Assembly (NCBI RefSeq): GCF_000317205.1
Contig: NZ_AJLK01000207.1
Span: forward strand, 1 to 64,000
Origin: Fischerella muscicola PCC 7414
GTDB lineage: Bacteria; Cyanobacteriota; Cyanobacteriia; Cyanobacteriales; Nostocaceae
Length of the DNA: 64,000 nucleotides
Direction: 5' to 3'
The translations under genes and the position numbers were made by a program. Positions 16,610 through 24,665 of the stretch are shown piece after piece. Each line of letters begins with the position of its first letter. Position 1 is the stretch's first letter. The notes under the pieces are model-generated. The model did no database searches. It was not told the DNA's origin and was given only the letters and a program-made list of their open reading frames with translations.

Positions 16610-18301
16610 TTAAGATTGTGGATAATGAGGATCTTCATGTTCATTTATATTTGTGGTTGAACCAGATAAAGCTGGCGATTTAGAGTTATTATGATAACTT
16701 TCTGTTTCATGAACAGGAGCATCTAACTCCGACGAACTGCCTACTAGTACTAGCTGCTGCAATTTACTGCGACGACCAGACCAGAAAGCACCACCTATAA
16801 AAGCTATAGTGGCTATTGCAGCTCCTCCACCTACTCCTAGCAACCACAGCGGTACTGGTAAGCTAGACGTTTGAACCTCCGTTGTCTGCGAAGGAGCTTG
16901 TGTATGTTCGTCTACTTTTTGCTTAGTATCACCCCGCAATGATTGGGCATAAAGTTGCGGCGCACGCTGCGTCACAATCATATCTCCCTCGAATAAACCA
17001 CTTTTGACTTCAACCATATCACCGGATGTTTGACCCAAGCTAACTTCAGCAGCTTGGAAAGCATTGCCATTTTGCACGTAGACAACTTTTTTACCATTCG
17101 CGTCAACCACTGCTGAACTAGGAATAGCCATAGCTGCTGATGTTTGATCTGTGAGAACTTCTAGCTCCGCGAACATTCCCGGTTTGAGTTGCCCACCAGT
17201 ATTATTAATTTCTGCTTGTACTGGTACTACTCGTGTTTCTCCTTCTACTACTGTACCAATTCGAGAAATTCGTCCAGAAAAGTTACGCTCAGGCATACTA
17301 GCGACTTTTAAACTAATTCTTTGACCATTTCTTACCTTACCTAAATCTTTTTCATAAATATTAGCTGTGGCAAAAAGCCGACTATCGTTGACAATCGTCA
17401 TTAATTTGCCACCTGCATCATTAAAAGTTTGACCAATAGTCACTTCTCTATCAGCAACCTTGCCGGAGATGGGAGCGGTTACTGTCACCAGTCCTTTAGC
17501 ATTGGCACTGTTTCCTAGTTGTTGCAGTCGCGTTTGATAAGTAGTATTACTGAGGTTGATACGTGATTGTGCTACATTTACTGCTGCTTGAGCGCGTTTG
17601 AGTTGATTTTCCGCTTCGATCACGTCCCGGCGGCTCTTGGCTTTGGTTAGTTCTGCTTTAGCTTCTGCTAGCTGGGTTTGGGATTCAAGGGCATTACGAC
17701 GTGGTAAAGCACCAGCATCAGCTAATTGCTTGTCCTTGTCATACTTTTCTTGAGCAAATGATACTTGACTCTGTGCTTGAGCGATTTCAGAGTCAGCTAT
17801 TTGTTGATAGCGATCGTAGTTTTGTTGAGCTAATCTCAAGTCTGCTTGTGCTTGTTGTAAATCAGCTTGAGCTTGTGCTAGTTTTTCTTGTGATTCAACT
17901 CGCAATGTCACCAAGTCTGGGCTGGTTACAACAGCAACGGGTTGACCTTTTGTGACTGATGCACCTGGTTCCACTAACAATTCAACCACTTTCGCCCCAG
18001 TAATTGGGGTAGTCACTTCCACTTTTTGGCTGGGAAGGGTTTCAATTTGTCCGGTAGTCTTAATGCCAACAGCAAGGCGCTGACGTTGGACTGGCTCGAC
18101 TTTAATCCCTAATCGTTTTGCTGTGTTGGCATCAACCTGAATAGAATTAGCAGTTTGAGTAGCTTGGTTTGGACCTTGAAATTCGTCTCCGTGTCCGCCG
18201 TGGGCTAGAACTACTGCGGGAGTTGCCAGTAATATCAGGCTTAGGAGTGTCCCAGAAACACTACCAATTGCTGTAGGTGGCTTGAAATAGGAGTTGGGCA
18301 T
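16610..18301 (-). CDS. RND membrane fusion (periplasmic adaptor) protein, CzcB/NrsB-like
   Basis: The 563-residue protein has an N-terminal signal followed by a His motif (AHGGHGDE). The barrel-sandwich half-motifs (VEVTTPITGAKVVELLVEPG and VTVTAPISGKV) flank a Gln/Ala-rich coiled-coil hairpin of about residues 130-255. Beta-barrel and membrane-proximal domains follow (GMFAELEVL, AIPSSAVVDANGKKVVYV). Unusually for this class, a predicted membrane helix (PLWLLGVGGGAAIATIAF) lies near residue 490, before a basic C-terminal tail. It links the pump at 13426-16551 to an outer-membrane channel. It is first in its operon, with the regulator box 104 bp upstream. Confidence 0.93.
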   Translation of the reverse strand: MPNSYFKPPTAIGSVSGTLLSLILLATPAVVLAHGGHGDEFQGPNQATQTANSIQVDANTAKRLGIKVEPVQRQRLAVGIKTTGQIETLPSQKVEVTTPITGAKVVELLVEPGASVTKGQPVAVVTSPDLVTLRVESQEKLAQAQADLQQAQADLRLAQQNYDRYQQIADSEIAQAQSQVSFAQEKYDKDKQLADAGALPRRNALESQTQLAEAKAELTKAKSRRDVIEAENQLKRAQAAVNVAQSRINLSNTTYQTRLQQLGNSANAKGLVTVTAPISGKVADREVTIGQTFNDAGGKLMTIVNDSRLFATANIYEKDLGKVRNGQRISLKVASMPERNFSGRISRIGTVVEGETRVVPVQAEINNTGGQLKPGMFAELEVLTDQTSAAMAIPSSAVVDANGKKVVYVQNGNAFQAAEVSLGQTSGDMVEVKSGLFEGDMIVTQRAPQLYAQSLRGDTKQKVDEHTQAPSQTTEVQTSSLPVPLWLLGVGGGAAIATIAFIGGAFWSGRRSKLQQLVLVGSSSELDAPVHETESYHNNSKSPALSGSTTNINEHEDPHYPQS

Positions 18302-18404
18302 GGTGCTTCAAGTCCTTGAGTACCAGGGGAAGGGAATTGCGTATCGTATTTATGTTATTAGTGCGCGTTAGATATACACACATTTTTTAGTTTTTCATAT
18401 AGAA

Positions 18405-18422
18405 ATGAAATTAGGATGAAAT
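18405..18422 (-). promoter_or_regulatory. Direct-repeat regulator box 5 (fusion protein / RND operon)
   Basis: The top strand reads ATGAAAT-TAGG-ATGAAAT, 104 bp upstream of the start. ACTAAA follows 13 bp after the second half-site on the minus strand. Confidence 0.7.
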
Positions 18423-18509
18423 CGCAGTTAAACTACTCCTTAAATCAAGAAACACATAGCTTAAATTTTCAAGCACTTTGCTCAGCTGCAAAAGCAATAC
18501 ACAATTAAC

Positions 18510-19235
18510 TTACTTGTTGTACCAAGCTTGTCGCCATTGCTTCATTTGATTAATCTCAGCTTGCTGTGAATCAATAATTTCTTGAGCCAATTGCTTAATT
18601 TCAGGACGTTTAGACTTATTCAAAGCATCTTGGGCCATTGTTACAGCACCTTCATGGTGAGCAATCATTGCGTTCATAAACCGGAGGTCGAATTCTGCAT
18701 CGGCAGATCCGAGATCCTCAAGCATCGTCATGCTTTTCTGTTGTTCTTTGGACATAGGAACCACAGATTTACCCTCACCGCCGTAGGCGACAGGCTCAGC
18801 ACTTGCTTGGGGATACCATGCTTTTCGCCACTTCTGTAATAGCTCATTTTCTTCTCTACTTTGAGCAACAATGATGTTGCGTGCCAATTTCTTGATCTCA
18901 GGGCGTTGAGATTTTTGCTCAGCTTCTTTCGCCATAGCGATCGCTCCTCGATGATGCAAAGTCATTGCATCAATGAAGCGTAAATCATAGTTAGCATCAG
19001 CTGGGCCTAAATCCATTGCCATGCTGTGGTTCATTCCACCATGATTCATCATGTCGCTATCATGGTTTATCTGTTTGTTGTCACTAGTACCGCTAGCTAT
19101 GGTATTTGGTGCTTGGCTTTGGTTTTGGGAAGCAGTTGTAGAACAAGCTGTAAGCACGCCGCCTGTTAGGGATGCAAGTGCTACAAAGGTAAACGCAAAA
19201 AATCCAGTTTTCCAAGAGATAGGTCGCATAGACAT
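18510..19235 (-). CDS. CopM-like lipoprotein with two DUF305 domains
   Basis: The 241-residue protein starts with a hydrophobic signal and the lipobox TAC, then a Met/His-rich linker (MMNHGGMNHSMAMD). Two DUF305 repeats follow, each with the core DLRFIDAMTLHHRGA / DLRFMNAMIAHHEGA and a closing WRKAWYP / WRQAWYN. In Synechocystis the DUF305 protein CopM binds copper in the periplasm and is encoded with the CopRS two-component system, so copper binding is a fair inference from family. The gene is alone on its strand with a regulator box 127 bp upstream of the ATG at 19235. The preceding TTG is a less likely start. Confidence 0.85.
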   Translation of the reverse strand: MSMRPISWKTGFFAFTFVALASLTGGVLTACSTTASQNQSQAPNTIASGTSDNKQINHDSDMMNHGGMNHSMAMDLGPADANYDLRFIDAMTLHHRGAIAMAKEAEQKSQRPEIKKLARNIIVAQSREENELLQKWRKAWYPQASAEPVAYGGEGKSVVPMSKEQQKSMTMLEDLGSADAEFDLRFMNAMIAHHEGAVTMAQDALNKSKRPEIKQLAQEIIDSQQAEINQMKQWRQAWYNK

Positions 19236-19361
19236 CAAATTAATCTTTGACTTTTGAAATTAAAGAGTTTCCTTCTCTATTATTGAAAGCTCTAGTTAGA
19301 TAGAGAGTTGACTGTGATGTACCGTGATTACCGTACATACTATTTAGTTTGGCGCGAAAAA

Positions 19362-19379
19362 ATGAAATGAGAATGAAAT
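19362..19379 (-). promoter_or_regulatory. Direct-repeat regulator box 6 (CopM-like gene)
   Basis: The top strand reads ATGAAAT-GAGA-ATGAAAT. ACTAAA follows 13 bp after the second half-site on the minus strand. Confidence 0.7.
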
Positions 19380-19549
19380 CTGCTTAACCACAAATAGGAA
19401 ATTATTACTCTCCAATCTGTGAGACACAATTGTTACTTATAATGCTCCGTAGGCAGGCGAGGCTTAAACTACTAGTCTCTTGGGTGCTGGCAAACTTATT
19501 TTATTTCACCTCTGAAGATATTAAAAAATTTCTTTGAGAAGAAATCGGT

Positions 19550-19567
19550 ATTTCATCCTGATTTCAT
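19550..19567 (+). promoter_or_regulatory. Direct-repeat regulator box 7 (P-type ATPase remnant)
   Basis: ATTTCAT-CCTG-ATTTCAT lies 71 bp upstream of the ATPase start, with TCTTAA 13 bp downstream. The box is reversed along with the gene, as expected for a directional promoter element. Confidence 0.7.
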
Positions 19568-19637
19568 CAAGTTCTGTCAATCTTAAGTGTAGAAGTGAAC
19601 CAATAATTATAGTTAAGCAGGTGTAAGACTGTACTAT

Positions 19638-20000
19638 ATGCCATCTCCTATGACTACTTCTAACTCCAATTCTGTATCGGATACGGCAACAGCTTGGCAC
19701 ACCATAGAAATAGAAGAATCTCTCTTATTGCTAGACAGCGATCGCAATGTTGGTCTAACAAATCAGCAAGCCATTGGACGGTTGCAAGCTAAATCCTTTC
19801 TCCAATCCCTATGTACTTGCTGCAATTACCCTGACCACAGTATTACAGATCATGTTGATCTATGTTGCACCGCTACGAAATTTTTTGATACCCACTGGCT
19901 AAATTCCATAGAACTTGCTATTTCTATCGGATTTAGTGCTTTGATGTTTGTTTGGATTGAACTAGAAAAGTTGTTTATTAAGTGGTTTTTTACTCGTTGA
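19638..20000 (+). pseudogene. Cation-transporting P-type ATPase (P2-type), only the two ends remain
   Basis: The first 45-50 residues (AWHTIEIEESLLLLDSDRN to QAIGRLQ) match the N-terminal domain of PacL-like Ca2+/cation ATPases. The end (FFDTHWLNSIELAISIGFSA to LEKLFIKWF) matches the last membrane helices. The catalytic core, including the DKTGT phosphorylation site, is absent. Between the ends the second reading frame encodes SNPYVLAAITLTTVLQIM, the helix expected before FFDTHW, so there is a frame shift at the deletion and another in a T-run. It is a relic that still carries a regulator box. Confidence 0.8.
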
Positions 20001-20024
20001 ATTTGTTTAATTCAATAACTTGTA

Positions 20025-20042
20025 ATTTCATCCTAATTTCAT
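20025..20042 (+). promoter_or_regulatory. Direct-repeat regulator box 8 (porin, distal)
   Basis: ATTTCAT-CCTA-ATTTCAT, 183 bp upstream of the porin start; an AT-rich stretch (TATTTT) lies 13 bp downstream. Confidence 0.65.
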
Positions 20043-20136
20043 CATGCTATGATTTTATTTTTATTTAAATTAAACTTGACAAACCTCTGTAAAATGCTTG
20101 CATTACTTAACTAATTTATTTTATTCAAAATTTGAA

Positions 20137-20154
20137 ATTTCATCTTAATTTCAT
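20137..20154 (+). promoter_or_regulatory. Direct-repeat regulator box 9 (porin, proximal)
   Basis: ATTTCAT-CTTA-ATTTCAT, 71 bp upstream of the porin start, with CCTATT 13 bp downstream. Together with box 8 it makes a tandem pair spaced 112 bp. Confidence 0.7.
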
Positions 20155-20224
20155 CATGCTTTGAGAACCTATTTATAGGGGTGTCCCCTCTAAATATTTA
20201 CTTTGGTGTGAAGAGTAAACAATC

Positions 20225-21316
20225 ATGTCTAAGTTATTGTGGAAATGCCTGCTAATTAGTCCCGGAGTTTTATTAGTCAACTTAGCTTTTTCAGGATCAA
20301 CAATAGCTGCTGAAATTCCAATTCAAACTGAAGTTAAACAAGAAGCAAACTCTCTTCCAAAAGATTTTTATTTAAGCCAAATCCAACAGTATAGTGGTGA
20401 GACTAGCCAAGTCACATCCGTTTCGCAGTTTTCTGATGTACAACCTACAGACTGGGCATTCCAAGCTTTGCAGTCTTTGGTCGAGCGCTACGGTTGCATT
20501 GCAGGTTATCCAAACGGTACTTATCGCGGTAACCGTCCGATGACTCGTTATGAATTTGCCGCAGGTTTGAATGCTTGTTTAGACCGGGTTAACGAACTGA
20601 TTGCCACAGCGACAGCTGATTTGGTAACTAAAGAAGACCTGGCTACCCTACAGCGCCTGCAAGAAGAATTCTCTGCGGAACTTGCTACCCTGCGTGGCCG
20701 TGTAGATGCTTTAGAAGCTCGTACTGCTGAACTGGAAGCCAATCAGTTCTCAACTACTACTAAATTGGTTGGAGAAGCGATTTTCAATGTATCTGACGTT
20801 TTCGGTAGCGATAAGAGGGCAGTTCCCTCTGGTGTAGATTCAGATACAGCTCCCGACTTAGATTCCAACACTATCTTCGCCGATCGGGTTCGTCTAAGAT
20901 TGAACAGCAGCTTTACAGGTTCAGATCTGTTGCAAATCCGTTTACAGTCTCGGAACATCACTCCGTATGACACAAATGTAACGGGTACTAACATGACCCG
21001 CTTTGGCTTTGATGGAAATCAGGACAACGACACTGTCATAGATAAAGTCAACTATACTTTTAACCTGAGTGACGCAGTACAGGTAAAAGTTGATGCTGCT
21101 GGTGGTAATATATATGACAACATCAACAACTTTAACCCTGACCTTGCAAGTGACGGAAAAGGCGCTTTATCTCGCTACGGTCGCTTCAGTCCCATCTATC
21201 GCACTGGTTTCGGTGGTGCAGGTGCAACCATAACTTTCAACCCTAACTGCTTTAGACTCATTAAACTCATAACCATCAGTAGGCCAGTACCCTACTGTTG
21301 TACCGCCCTGCTCTGA
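20225..21316 (+). pseudogene. SLH/OprB-type outer-membrane porin, 3'-truncated
   Basis: It starts with a signal peptide, an SLH domain (SQFSDVQPTDWAFQALQSLV, then CIAGYPNGTYRG) and a coiled coil (residues about 125-170, LATLRGRVDALEARTAELEA). The beginning of the beta-barrel follows. Cyanobacterial porins of this iron-uptake/OprB type usually exceed 500 residues; here recognisable sequence ends near residue 340 (GGAGATITFNP). The last residues are antisense to the flavodoxin gene that faces it. A deletion joining the two genes tail to tail, near 21245, is the simplest explanation. It has two regulator boxes. A truncated barrel would not insert normally. Confidence 0.85.
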
Positions 21317-21646
21317 AATTTTTTCTTCTAAAATGCCGAGTGCATCTTCAAAAGTATCAGGATAACCTACCTGATCGCCTGGTCCAAAATAAGCAACTTT
21401 CTTGCCACTAAAATCTATGTTGTCTAGCTCATCGTAAAAATATTCCCAAGCACTTTGTAGTTCACCAACATTCCAAGTGGGACAACCAATGATAATGTAT
21501 TCAAAGTTTTCAAAATCACTTGCTTCAGCCCTTGCAATATCAAAAACCTCCACCACAGACTCCCCACCAAATTCCTTTTGAATCATTTCTGCTTCTATTT
21601 GGGTGTAGCCTGTTTCACTACCATAGAATAAGCCAATATTAGCCAT
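21167..21646 (-). pseudogene. Flavodoxin, 3'-truncated
   Basis: The FMN-phosphate loop GSETGYTQIEAE, then CPTWNVGELQSAWEYF, YFGPGDQVGYPDTFEDALG and YWPTDGYEFNESKAV are standard long-chain flavodoxin (IsiB-type) segments. After NESKAV (about residue 133) normal flavodoxins continue with a helix of some 35 residues. Here the frame runs into porin-derived antisense sequence (RVESYGCTCTT). The FMN-binding loops are kept but the last helix is lost, so stability is doubtful. No regulator box lies upstream. Confidence 0.85.
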
Positions 21647-21718
21647 TTTTACTCCTTTTTAGCTGACAATCTACAACCATTAGTGAAGAATACATAAACC
21701 TAGCTTTAGCGCCTCAAT

Positions 21719-21823
21719 GTACAAACTATTTAGTTGAGGATGAATGCTGATGGTTATGTCAAAGTCTTTCTTAGTAACACCCATGTTAAAAATAAGAACA
21801 ATGCCTTGAATCATCTCTATGGT
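21719..21823 (-). pseudogene. Remnant of a second glutathione-reductase-like gene
   Basis: Read on the minus strand this stretch encodes EMIQGIVLIFNMGVTKKDFD followed by ITISIHPQ. It corresponds to the C-terminal end of glutathione reductase (EMIQ..AMKAGVTKQHFD..IGIHPT in the gene just upstream) with several substitutions and no remainder of the gene. It shows that two related reductase copies once stood here. Confidence 0.65.
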
Positions 21824-21893
21824 AGATTTACTTTACTTAGGAAAAGAACAGAAACAGCCTGTGAGTGCGATCGCTGCCATACCTAATCAGGAC

Positions 21894-23234
21894 TCACCGC
21901 AAGCTGAAAAACTCTTCGCCAACCGTCGGATGAATACCAATTGTGTGATCAAAATGTTGCTTGGTGACACCTGCTTTCATAGCAAGACCAATCATTTGAA
22001 TCACCTCTGCGGCGCAATTGCCTACCATATGAGCGCCTAGAACTCGGTCTGAGTTGCCATCAACCACTAATTTAATCAAGGTTTGTTGCTCCGATTCACC
22101 TATTAAGTTGAATAGTGGTTGAAACTTTTTAGAATAGCAGCGTACAGATTCACCAAATTTTGCAGGGGCTTGAGCTTCTGTTAACCCAACTGTAGCGGCT
22201 TCAGGTTGGGAAGCCAATACATGAGGAATAGCTTCATAACTAACTGTGCGAGGACGCTTGCCAAATTCTGTATCGGCGAAAGCGCGACCAGCAGCGATCG
22301 CCACTGGAGTCCAATGAGGTCTAGGAGTGCAATCACCAACAGCAAAAATGTTTGCCACAGAAGTACGGCTGTATTCATCTACAACAACCCCCCCTTCATC
22401 TACCTTAACCCCTGCATTCTCTAAATCCAGCCTATCTAAATTAGGGACACGATCTGTGATAAAGACAACTGTTTCTACAGTAACTGGCTCACTGTCACCT
22501 GATACGATTAAATTCAAACAATTCTGTGCTTGTTCAATTTTTTCAACAGAACTATTGCAGCAAATTCTGATTCCTAATCGAGTCATTTCCTCTTGAATAG
22601 TTGTGCGAATATCTTCATCGCAGCCTGGCAGAATTTTGTCTTCAGTTACTATCTGCGTAACCTTTGAGATTAGACCATTCATAATTCCTGCTAGCTTTAC
22701 AGCAATATGGTTGCTACCAATAATTGCCAGGTGTTCTGGTTGCTGTTTAAGTTGTAGCATTTCAAGAGTGCTGATAGCATATTCAACTCCTGGGATGTTT
22801 GGCTTTACATCTTTTCCACCCACTGCAATCAAAATTTTGTCAGCCGTAATCTGCCTTCCTTCGATTTCTAAGGTGTGAACATCTAAGAATTGGGCGTGTC
22901 CTTTTAACAGTTCAACCCCTGCTTTTTGTAAATGCTGAGTATGCACCTTACTTAGATGGTTGATTTCACGGTTTCTGGCTGCAATAAACTGGCACCAATC
23001 AAAGTTTTTCTGAACTTTTCCCCAGCCGTATTCATCAGCATTTCTAAAAATTTGGGAGAAACTTGCAGCATAGATCATCATTTTTTCTGGAATGCAACCA
23101 TGAACGACACAAGTACCGCCTACTTGGTCTTGTTCAGCAATTGCCACCCTTGCCCCATAATTAGCAGCCCGTTCTGAGGCAGCAAGTCCTCCCGGTCCTG
23201 CGCCAATTACAAAAAGGTCGTAATCAAAGCTCAT
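21894..23234 (-). CDS. Glutathione-reductase-like FAD disulfide oxidoreductase with an altered NAD(P)H site
   Basis: The 446-residue protein follows the glutathione reductase plan. It has the FAD loop GAGPGGLAASERA at the N-terminus, the redox pair GGTCVVHGCIP (CxxxxC), FAVGDCTPRPHWTPVA, and the C-terminal catalytic IGIHPTVGEEF. The NADPH loop, normally GGGYIAVEFAGI, reads GSNHIAVKLAGI, and the arginines that bind the 2'-phosphate read TED. FAD and disulfide chemistry may be kept while NADPH use is weakened or changed. Two regulator boxes lie 64 and 124 bp upstream, linking it to the metal response, where glutathione or mercury/arsenic handling would fit. MerA is less likely because its N-terminal domain and C-terminal CC pair are absent. 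Confidence 0.85.
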   Translation of the reverse strand: MSFDYDLFVIGAGPGGLAASERAANYGARVAIAEQDQVGGTCVVHGCIPEKMMIYAASFSQIFRNADEYGWGKVQKNFDWCQFIAARNREINHLSKVHTQHLQKAGVELLKGHAQFLDVHTLEIEGRQITADKILIAVGGKDVKPNIPGVEYAISTLEMLQLKQQPEHLAIIGSNHIAVKLAGIMNGLISKVTQIVTEDKILPGCDEDIRTTIQEEMTRLGIRICCNSSVEKIEQAQNCLNLIVSGDSEPVTVETVVFITDRVPNLDRLDLENAGVKVDEGGVVVDEYSRTSVANIFAVGDCTPRPHWTPVAIAAGRAFADTEFGKRPRTVSYEAIPHVLASQPEAATVGLTEAQAPAKFGESVRCYSKKFQPLFNLIGESEQQTLIKLVVDGNSDRVLGAHMVGNCAAEVIQMIGLAMKAGVTKQHFDHTIGIHPTVGEEFFSLR

Positions 23235-23297
23235 AATTATTAACCTTGTTTATAAAAATTGCTATGTTTCCTTATATATTTAGCTTTTCGTAGAAAG

Positions 23298-23315
23298 ATG
23301 AAATTTGCATGAAAT
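23298..23315 (-). promoter_or_regulatory. Direct-repeat regulator box 10 (reductase, proximal)
   Basis: The top strand reads ATGAAAT-TTGC-ATGAAAT; GCTAAA follows 13 bp after the second half-site on the minus strand. Confidence 0.7.
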
Positions 23316-23357
23316 CCTTGTAATCCTAAGTACAAAAAATTAGATATGCATACAGAA

Positions 23358-23375
23358 ATGAAATTAGTATGAAAT
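23358..23375 (-). promoter_or_regulatory. Direct-repeat regulator box 11 (reductase, distal)
   Basis: The top strand reads ATGAAAT-TAGT-ATGAAAT; TCTAAT follows after 13 bp on the minus strand. It lies 60 bp from box 10 and also between the reductase and the divergent copper-protein gene. Confidence 0.7.
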
Positions 23376-23501
23376 CCTTATATTTCATTGGTAATAAATA
23401 CTCGTTAATCCATTAGGTAGAGGTAAATGTACCTCAACATTTTTAAGGTGAGGCTAGAGGAAATTCTGCCTCTGACCTAAGCAATTGGAGATGTAAAAAT
23501 C

Positions 23502-23870
23502 ATGGCAATACAACAACTTACTTTGAACCAAGTTAATCAAGGGATGCAGGAGTGCATTCAAAACTGCTTAGACTGCCACAGTATCTGCTTGAATACTGTG
23601 ACATATTGCTTACAAAAAGGTGGCAATCACGCAGAACAATCTCATATTCGACTACTGCTCGACTGTGCTGAAATTTGTGAAACCAGCGCTAATTTTATGC
23701 TGCGGACTTCCCAGTTACACGCTCGTACCTGTGGGGTTTGTGCAGAAGTTTGTGAGCGCTGTGCGGAGAATTGCGATCGCATGAGCGATGATGCTCAGAT
23801 GAAGGCTTGTGCTGATATGTGCCGTCGTTGTGCTGAATCTTGTCGGCAAATGTCAATGGCAACTGCATAA
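23502..23870 (+). CDS. Cys-rich four-helix-bundle copper storage protein (DUF326/Csp type)
   Basis: This 122-residue helical protein carries 16 cysteines in repeated CxxxC and CxxC spacing (CIQNCLDCHSIC, CAEICE, CGVCAEVCERCAENC, CRRCAESC). That is the pattern of DUF326/Csp proteins, which line the core of a four-helix bundle with cysteines and store Cu(I). No signal peptide is present, so it should be cytosolic like Csp3. It is divergent from the reductase and shares the intergenic region with boxes 10 and 11, which point the other way. A 22-codon remnant of a second copy lies 100 bp downstream. Confidence 0.9.
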   Translation: MAIQQLTLNQVNQGMQECIQNCLDCHSICLNTVTYCLQKGGNHAEQSHIRLLLDCAEICETSANFMLRTSQLHARTCGVCAEVCERCAENCDRMSDDAQMKACADMCRRCAESCRQMSMATA

Positions 23871-23972
23871 GTCACTCTTTTCGCTGGCTGCTGTAATCGG
23901 GTAGTCAGCGAGTGTAAAACCACCACTATGCATACATAAACAGCGATCCAAGTAATTGCATAGGTTTTAATA

Positions 23973-24038
23973 ATGGCTGTACAACAACTTACTTTGAACC
24001 AAGAGACATCTCCAAAAACTATCAAAGCATTGCTGTGA
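23973..24038 (+). pseudogene. Remnant of a second Csp gene (5' end only)
   Basis: MAVQQLTLNQ, nearly identical to the start of the intact gene (MAIQQLTLNQ), is followed by unrelated codons and a stop after 22 codons. It shows a former tandem copy. Confidence 0.7.
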
Positions 24039-24248
24039 CTAGCTCATAAGATGCAAGCGCAAGCATCAAATCCGGCGAATATAAATAGACTCGTCCGGAA
24101 ATTTGCAAAGCAGTCCATATCTGGCTTTGCACAGTGTTAGCATGAAACCAGAACCAACGTCAGAATAAGGCTTTGAGACAGTTACTGATAGCAACTATCT
24201 GTAAAAATGTTCATAGCTCAAGCATAAGTGTTCTCCTATTTACAACTT

Positions 24249-24566
24249 TCATGAAACTGGTAAAATTAGCGCCCCAATTCTTAACCTGACCAATCCACAA
24301 ATAGTAAGAATTATCTGCTCATAAGTTCGGGAATTCAGAGGAAAACGTTGTTGAGCAATGCGCAAGATTTTTACGAGTCTAATTACGTGTTCGATAAAGA
24401 TGCGTTGACTGGACAATTTTTTATTTTCTTCTTTTTGCTTTGCTGTTAATTCCCATGCGTCGTGGTTTCTTTTGAGGGGTCGTAATATTTTCTCCTCCAG
24501 TATATCCTTTATCTCCTTCAAACATTTGCTTGGATTCAAACTTTTTTTGTTGGTTGCGGAATGCAC
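24249..24566 (-). pseudogene. IS5-type transposase, C-terminal fragment
   Basis: The last part (SSQRIFIEHVIRLVKILRIA, FPLNSRTYEQIILTICGLVR, LRIGALIL) is the C-terminal end of DDE transposases of the IS5/DDE_Tnp_4 type, including the EH-x-R-x-K stretch around the final catalytic glutamate. The first 45 residues also look transposase-like (KEIKDILEEKIL) but the earlier catalytic aspartates are missing. The element probably cut off the 5' end of the helicase gene beginning at 24666. Confidence 0.7.
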
Positions 24567-24665
24567 TTCAGTTAGCAGTCATAATTACCAGAAAAAAACC
24601 GTAACAGTAAAAACCACCACTTTGACTAACGCCTGTCTGCTCAAATAGCAAGCAGGTAATTTTTT

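Noticed and set aside
19287-19308. Fifth MerR-type operator before the CopM-like gene
   Set aside because: ACTCTCTAT-CTAA-CTAGAGCTT resembles the operator at 6758 but has weak arms and a poor -10; the regulator box just upstream explains control better.
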